A stretch of DNA of 46,005 nucleotides from RSA11 sp036564135 (GTDB taxonomy: Bacteria > Actinomycetota > Thermoleophilia > Solirubrobacterales > 70-9). The stretch is from positions 1 through 46,005 of the forward strand of contig DATCLC010000146.1 in assembly GCA_036564135.1 (NCBI GenBank), given 5' to 3'. Below the pieces are notes generated by a model. That model was not told where the DNA came from, ran no database searches, and worked only from the letters and a program-made list of their open reading frames with translations. Made by a program: the position numbers and the translations under genes. Positions 41,808 through 46,005 of this stretch are shown piece by piece (positions within the stretch are counted from its first letter, which is position 1; each line of letters opens with the position of its first letter).

Positions 41808-43115
41808 ATGACAACCCCGCCCAACGTCCTCTACATCCACTCCCACGACACGGGGCGCTACGTACAGCCCTACGGGCACCAGGTCCTCACCCCCAACATC
41901 CAGCTGCTCGCCGACCAGGGTGTGCTCTTCCGGCAGGCCTTCTGCGCGACGCCGACGTGCTCGGGGAGCCGCGCCGCCCTACTGACCGGGCAGCATTGCC
42001 ACAACAACGGGATGCTCGGCCTGGCGCACCGCGGCTGGGAGCTCGAGGACTACGGGCGCCACATCGTCCACGCCCTCCGCCCCGCCGGCTACCGCTCGAT
42101 CCTGATCGGCGAGCAGCACATCTCCGAGGACCCGGAGGTGATCGGCTACGACGAGGTGATCGAGGTCGACTCGCACCACGCGCCCGACATCGCGCCGGCG
42201 GCGATCGACGCGCTGCACGCGACCGAGGAACCGTTCTTCGCGTCGGTCGGGTTCTTCGAGACGCACCGGCAGTACCGGGTGCCGAGCTCGGTGCGCGACA
42301 CGCTGTACGCACTGCCGCCGGCGAACCTGCCCGACACGCCCGAGACCCGCGCCGACATGGCGGCGCTCAAGGCGAGCGCGCGCTCCCTCGACCAGGGGAT
42401 CGGCGCGGTGCTCAACGCGCTCCACGAGCTCGGCATGGACGAGCGCACGCTGATCATCGCGACCACCGACCACGGGCTCGCCTTCCCGAACGCCAAGGCG
42501 ACCCTGTATGACCGGGGCATCGGCGTGATGCTCGTGATGCGCGGGCCGGGCGGATTCGCGGGCGGCAAGGTCTTCGACCAGCTCGTCACCCATCTCGACA
42601 TCTACCCCACGCTCTGCGAGCTCGCCGGGGTCGAGCCCCCGGAGTGGCTGCAGGGCCGCTCGCTCTTGCCGCTCGTGCGCGGCGAGTTCGCAAAGCTCCA
42701 CGACGAGGTCTTCGCCGAGATGACCTACCACGCCGCGTACGAGCCGCAGCGGGCGGTGCGCACCGAGCGGTGGAAGTACATCCGGCGTTTCGGCGCCCAC
42801 CCCCGCCCCGTGCTCGCGAACTGCGATGACAGCGCGTCGAAGCGGCTCATGATCGAGGCGGGATGGGGCGAGACCGAGCTGCCCGAGGAGCAGCTCTACG
42901 ACCTCGTCCTCGACCCGAACGAGGCCCACAACCTGGCCGGCTCCCGCGACCACGCCGCCACCCTCCAGGAGCTGCGCGAACGCCTGATCGAGTGGATGCG
43001 CGAGACCAACGACCCGCTGCTCGACGGCCCGGTGCCGCTGCCTGAGGGCGCCTGGGCCAACGACCCGGCGCAGGAGTCGCCAAACGACCCCTACACGGTC
43101 GGGGCGGCGAACTGA
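41808..43115 (+). CDS. Sulfatase (formylglycine-dependent type)
   Basis: 435-aa alkaline-phosphatase-fold sulfatase. N-terminal NVLYIHSHDTGRYVQPYG, then the formylglycine motif region ATPTCSGSRAALLTGQHCHN: Cys is followed by SGSR rather than the canonical xPSR. Metal/substrate motifs include SVGFFETHRQY, TTDHGLAFPNAKATLYD and QLYDLVLDPNEAHNLA. The motif GMLGLAHRGW suggests the sulfamidase-like (SGSH) branch. No signal peptide, so it probably works in the cytoplasm. ATG at 41808 behind GGAAGGAGC. An activating FGE gene is not in the window. Confidence 0.88.
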   Translation: MTTPPNVLYIHSHDTGRYVQPYGHQVLTPNIQLLADQGVLFRQAFCATPTCSGSRAALLTGQHCHNNGMLGLAHRGWELEDYGRHIVHALRPAGYRSILIGEQHISEDPEVIGYDEVIEVDSHHAPDIAPAAIDALHATEEPFFASVGFFETHRQYRVPSSVRDTLYALPPANLPDTPETRADMAALKASARSLDQGIGAVLNALHELGMDERTLIIATTDHGLAFPNAKATLYDRGIGVMLVMRGPGGFAGGKVFDQLVTHLDIYPTLCELAGVEPPEWLQGRSLLPLVRGEFAKLHDEVFAEMTYHAAYEPQRAVRTERWKYIRRFGAHPRPVLANCDDSASKRLMIEAGWGETELPEEQLYDLVLDPNEAHNLAGSRDHAATLQELRERLIEWMRETNDPLLDGPVPLPEGAWANDPAQESPNDPYTVGAAN

Positions 43116-43135
43116 CCCGGGCCACCCATCCCGGA

Positions 43136-43177
43136 CGCACAGACACGTTGCCGGATAGCGGCAACCAGGGCTGAACG
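43136..43177 (-). repeat. Palindromic element, copy C (opposite orientation)
   Basis: Read on the minus strand: intact left arm (CGTTCAGCCC), TG, inner GTTGCCG/CGGCAAC around five bases, and a decayed right arm. It follows the sulfatase stop by 20 bases and lies in the convergent gap before DoxX. Confidence 0.75.
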
Positions 43178-43219
43178 TACGTTGGAGGTGGGCCGGCGCC
43201 GCCCCAGGGTGCCGCTGGT

Positions 43220-43723
43220 TCAGGTGGCGGCCCGCCGGGTGAACCGTTGCTCCCGCCCGCGCGAGCGGCGCTCGGCGACCCCGCGGTCAGCGGCGGCCGG
43301 CTGGGTGCCGGCCAGGCTGAACAGGGTGAGCGCGCCGAGCAACAGGCCGATGTCGCGCAGCACGATGTCGCCGTAGCCGCCGGCGAGCAAAAGGCTCAGG
43401 ATGATCCCGGCCAGCCAGGCCACGACCAGCAGGCCGCCGAAACGCGGCACGACCAAGACGATGAAGCCGGCGAGGATCTCGACGACCCCGACCGCGTACA
43501 TCGCGTCCTGGGACGAGCCGGGGATGATGTCGTCGTACTCGGGGGCGAGGTAGGCGGCCCAGTTGTCATTCAGGACCTCGGCGAACTTGTCGAGGCCCAT
43601 CAGGGCGGGCAGGACGAAGAACCCGACCCGCAGCAGGGTGAACACCCGGGCCACCGCATCCCCGCGTAGGCGCTCCATGGAGGGGAACGGAATGGGCCGC
43701 AACGTCGCGGCGATCGCATCCAT
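43220..43723 (-). CDS. DoxX-family membrane protein
   Basis: 167-aa protein with four hydrophobic helices: VFTLLRVGFFVLPALMGLDKF, MYAVGVVEILAGFIVLVVP, LLVVAWLAGIILSLLL and IGLLLGALTLF. Helix one and the GLDKF/GVVEI motifs are typical of DoxX/DoxD-like proteins, some linked to redox or thiosulfate metabolism. C-terminal tail basic. ATG with AAAGGAG nine bases upstream. The substrate or partner is unknown. Confidence 0.85.
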   Translation of the reverse strand: MDAIAATLRPIPFPSMERLRGDAVARVFTLLRVGFFVLPALMGLDKFAEVLNDNWAAYLAPEYDDIIPGSSQDAMYAVGVVEILAGFIVLVVPRFGGLLVVAWLAGIILSLLLAGGYGDIVLRDIGLLLGALTLFSLAGTQPAAADRGVAERRSRGREQRFTRRAAT

Positions 43724-43822
43724 CTGACGCTCCTTTCGACGTGGTCACCACGTTGGCGCCCGCTCAGGGCCCGTTCTTACCCAGCCCGGACCCAGCGCGG
43801 CGAGGCGCGGGACCCGCCGCGC

Positions 43823-44944
43823 TCAGTCGTCGATCCGCTCGGGCAGGCCGAAGCGACCGAAGAAGTCCTGGAACTTGCGCCGGACCAGGGGCTCTTCGGG
43901 CCAGCGGACGTAGGCCTCGGGGTCCTGGCTCGAGGTGTCGCGCGCGATGAAGGCGACGACGTCGCTGATCCGGCCGTCGCGCAGGGTGAGGACGTTGAGC
44001 GCGAACGCGAGGTACGTCCGCTCGGGCTCATACCAGCAGTAGAAGGGGATCGCGGGCTGCCCGTTCGCCGTGACCACCGGCAGGTGCTTCCAGCGCCAGC
44101 CGCCGGTGAGCGGGCCCTTCGGGAGCCACTCGCGCAACGCCTCGTGACCGCTGTACCAGTACGGGGCCGGCGGCATCGAGAAGCTCGCGTCCTCGGTGAG
44201 CATCGCGACCACGCCCTCGATGTCGTTGCGGTCCCAGGCGTCCAGGTAGCGGTCGACGACCTCGCGGACGCCGTCGTCGCCGAGCGCGCGCAGCGTCTCC
44301 TGCTGGGTGCGCTCGGGCATGCGCTCCTCGACCGTCTTGCGGGCGCGCTGCAGGGCGCTGTTGATCGCGGCGACACTCGTATCCAGCATCTCCGCGACCT
44401 CCTTCGCGGAGAACCCGAGCACCTCGCGCAGGATCAGCGCAGCCCGCTGGTTCGCGGGCAGGTGCTGGAGCGCAGCGACGAAGGCGAGCTCGACCGCCTC
44501 GCGCTGCTCGTAGCGCGCCTCGGGCGCGGCGAGCCCGTCGGGGAGGCCGAGCGGCTCGTCCGCGTAGGGCTCGACCCAGACGCTCTCGGCGAGCGGCAGC
44601 GTCGGGCCCTCGTGCGGGTCGGCCGGCGGCCCGTAGTCGATCGGCAGCACCCGCTTGGGGCGCTTGGCGATCGCGTCGAGGCACGTGTTCGTGGCGATCC
44701 GGTAGAGCCACGAGCGCAGCGAGCTGCGCCCCTCGAACTTGCCGAGCGCCCGCCAGGCGCGCAGCAGCGCCTCCTGCAGGGCGTCGTCGGCGTCGTAGGA
44801 GGAGCCGAGCATGCGGTAGCAGTGCGCGTGCAGCTCGCCGCGGTACGCGTCGACCAGGGTCTGGAAGGCGCGCTCGTCGCCGCGCGCCGCGGCCTCGACG
44901 AGCCCACGCTCGCGGCCCGCGGCTGCTGGTGTGCTCGCCTCCAT
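43823..44944 (-). CDS. ECF-type sigma factor with C-terminal SnoaL-like domain
   Basis: 373-aa sigma-70-family protein of the SigG/ECF41-like group. Region 2 includes AFQTLVDAYRGELHAHCYRM and SSYDADDALQEALLRAWRAL; region 4 is AFVAALQHLPANQRAALILR and FSAKEVAEMLDTSVAAINSA. A C-terminal SnoaL-like domain (about 230-345; VVDRYLDAWDRNDIEGVVAM, TEDASFSMPP) is thought in such groups to act as a built-in regulator in place of an anti-sigma factor. ATG at 44944; the VOC gene stops ten bases upstream, so the two are one unit. Confidence 0.92.
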   Translation of the reverse strand: MEASTPAAAGRERGLVEAAARGDERAFQTLVDAYRGELHAHCYRMLGSSYDADDALQEALLRAWRALGKFEGRSSLRSWLYRIATNTCLDAIAKRPKRVLPIDYGPPADPHEGPTLPLAESVWVEPYADEPLGLPDGLAAPEARYEQREAVELAFVAALQHLPANQRAALILREVLGFSAKEVAEMLDTSVAAINSALQRARKTVEERMPERTQQETLRALGDDGVREVVDRYLDAWDRNDIEGVVAMLTEDASFSMPPAPYWYSGHEALREWLPKGPLTGGWRWKHLPVVTANGQPAIPFYCWYEPERTYLAFALNVLTLRDGRISDVVAFIARDTSSQDPEAYVRWPEEPLVRRKFQDFFGRFGLPERIDD

Positions 44945-44954
44945 CCCAACCAGC

Positions 44955-45380
44955 TTAATCGCGATCGCCTCCCCGCCCCTGCCCGGCGTCCGTCCACGGA
45001 CCCCGGAACGAGCCCGGCTCCTTCGGCTGCCAGAGCGCCACCTCGCCCCCGGTCGCCGTCCGTACCACGCTGCGCCACCCCGCCGGGCCCTCCCGCGGCG
45101 CGAGCAGCACGACCGCGCCGAGTCGCTCGGCGAGCCGGGTCGCGGAGAAGATGTCGTCCACGTGCACGTACGGGAGCCACAGCGGCATCCGCGTGGGGCA
45201 CTGGACGATGCCGCCGCCCAGCCCGCCGGCCAGGCCGAGGGTCGTGTACTCGGACCCCGCGCGCTCCACGCGCTCGCTGGGCCAGCCGAACAGGCGCCCG
45301 TAGAACTCCCGCGCGTCCCCGAGGTCGTGGGTGTGCAGCTCCAGGTGGACGACCGGCCGCCCGCGCGCATCCCGTTCCAT
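44955..45380 (-). CDS. VOC protein upstream of the sigma factor
   Basis: 141-aa VOC protein. PVVHLELHTHDLGDAREFYG (the His and Tyr region of the first module), LFGWPSERV, LGLAGGLGGGIVQC and PYVHVDDIFSATRLAERLG, then GGEVALWQPKEPGS at the C-terminus with the metal-ligand Glu. ATG at 45380. It stands ten bases before the sigma factor ATG. ECF41-type sigma factors are often beside small enzymes such as DoxX or carboxymuconolactone decarboxylases, which fits this pair and the downstream DoxX gene. Confidence 0.88.
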   Translation of the reverse strand: MERDARGRPVVHLELHTHDLGDAREFYGRLFGWPSERVERAGSEYTTLGLAGGLGGGIVQCPTRMPLWLPYVHVDDIFSATRLAERLGAVVLLAPREGPAGWRSVVRTATGGEVALWQPKEPGSFRGPWTDAGQGRGGDRD

Positions 45381-45428
45381 GCCCCATTAGACGGTCGCGC
45401 CGCGGGAAACTCATCGCCGCCCCGCGCG

Positions 45429-45470
45429 CGTTCAGCCCAGGTTGCCGCTTTCCGGCAACGTGGGCTGAAA
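45429..45470 (+). repeat. Palindromic element, copy D
   Basis: Outer arms CGTTCAGCCC/GGGCTGAAA and inner GTTGCCG/CGGCAAC around CTTTC. It lies 43 bases before the SDR ATG and 48 bases beyond the VOC ATG, the only copy in a divergent gap. Confidence 0.8.
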
Positions 45471-45513
45471 CCCGGTGGTGCGGCCCGTCGCGGCGCCGGG
45501 TACCTTCACGGCC

Positions 45514-46005
45514 ATGATCGCCCTCGTCACAGGCGCGTCGAGCGGGATCGGCGAGGCGACCGCCCGCCGGCTCGCCGCCGACGGCGCCGCGCTCGTCCTG
45601 GTCGCCCGCCGCGCGGAAAGGCTACGCGCGCTCGCCGACGAGCTCGACGGCGCCACGGTGATCGCCGTCGACCTCACCGACGAGGACGCGCCGGCGCGGA
45701 TCGCCGAGGTGGTCGAACGCGAGCACGGCCGGCTGGACCTCCTCGTGAACAACGCCGGCGCCGCCTGGCGCGGCCGCTTCGCCGAGCGTGGCTGGGCCGA
45801 CGTGAAGCGCCACATGGAGATCAACTTCGACGCGGTCGTGCGGCTCACCGAGGCGCTGCTGCCGATCCTGCGGCGCTCGGCGCCAAGTTCGATCGTGAAC
45901 GTCTCGAGCGTGTCCGGGCGCATCGCCCGCGGCAACTCGGGCGGCTACTCGGCGAGCAAGTTCGCGCTCGCGGGCTGGACCGAGGCGCTGCACGCCGAGG
46001 AGCGC
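45514..46005 (+). CDS. Short-chain dehydrogenase/reductase (partial, cut by window end)
   Basis: The first 164 codons of a classical SDR: NAD(P) motif VTGASSGIG (residues 5-13), DLTDED near residue 50, NNAGAAW (about 79), and the catalytic Ser-Tyr-Lys in VNVSSVSGR and SGGYSASKFA. The frame is open to the last base of the window. ATG at 45514; no clear ribosome site apart from a GGTACC-rich stretch. The substrate cannot be judged from the fragment. Confidence 0.9.
   Translation, partial: MIALVTGASSGIGEATARRLAADGAALVLVARRAERLRALADELDGATVIAVDLTDEDAPARIAEVVEREHGRLDLLVNNAGAAWRGRFAERGWADVKRHMEINFDAVVRLTEALLPILRRSAPSSIVNVSSVSGRIARGNSGGYSASKFALAGWTEALHAEER

Overview
The window looks like a chromosomal piece of a high-GC actinobacterium, most likely of the Thermoleophilia/Solirubrobacterales type. 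This is inferred from the strong GC bias, frequent GTG/TTG starts, a pilB-pilT-pilC set joined to aroE-mltG-ruvX-alaS, secreted proteins with family-style repeats, and a GerW-like protein in a genome without obvious sporulation genes here. No phage, plasmid, CRISPR array or transposase was seen.

Positions 1-19.7 kb are one long minus-strand housekeeping block. Read in the direction of transcription it holds an M29-type aminopeptidase, glutamate formimidoyltransferase, a small membrane protein, an MBL-fold hydrolase, hisS, aspS, a newly recognised 6S RNA candidate, a membrane-anchored thioredoxin-like protein, mnmA fused to a NifU/IscU-like domain, a secreted seven-blade propeller, alaS, ruvX, mltG, aroE and the type IV pilus motor genes pilB, pilT and pilC. 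A degraded plus-strand AbiEi/DUF559-type gene is wedged between pilB and pilT.

Positions 19.8-31 kb are mixed in strand: a secreted subtilase with a domain inserted just before its catalytic serine, a tandem universal stress protein with an AraC regulator, an ABM-cupin pair, a YczE-like membrane protein, a tRNA with anticodon CAT and its terminator, a SnoaL-like gene with a one-base frameshift, a flavodoxin-like reductase, a large LuxR/MalT-type regulator, a second frameshifted small gene and a PPOX flavoprotein.

Positions 31-46 kb are an accessory stretch of short transcription units: VOC proteins, cupins, a TetR regulator with twin operators, a dihydrofolate-reductase-like protein, two MDR oxidoreductases, GerW, two STAS proteins, a CPH-type copper ATPase, an SGNH hydrolase, a sulfatase, DoxX, a sigma factor with a SnoaL tail, and an SDR cut by the window end. 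Five copies of a ~43-bp nested palindrome lie only in this part, mostly between convergent genes. One copy supplies the last 13 codons and the stop of a cupin gene.

The strongest leads are the palindrome family, the 6S RNA next to aspS, the NifU-MnmA fusion lacking the third scaffold cysteine, the disulfide-patterned propeller, and the twin TetR operators overlapping a well-formed promoter.
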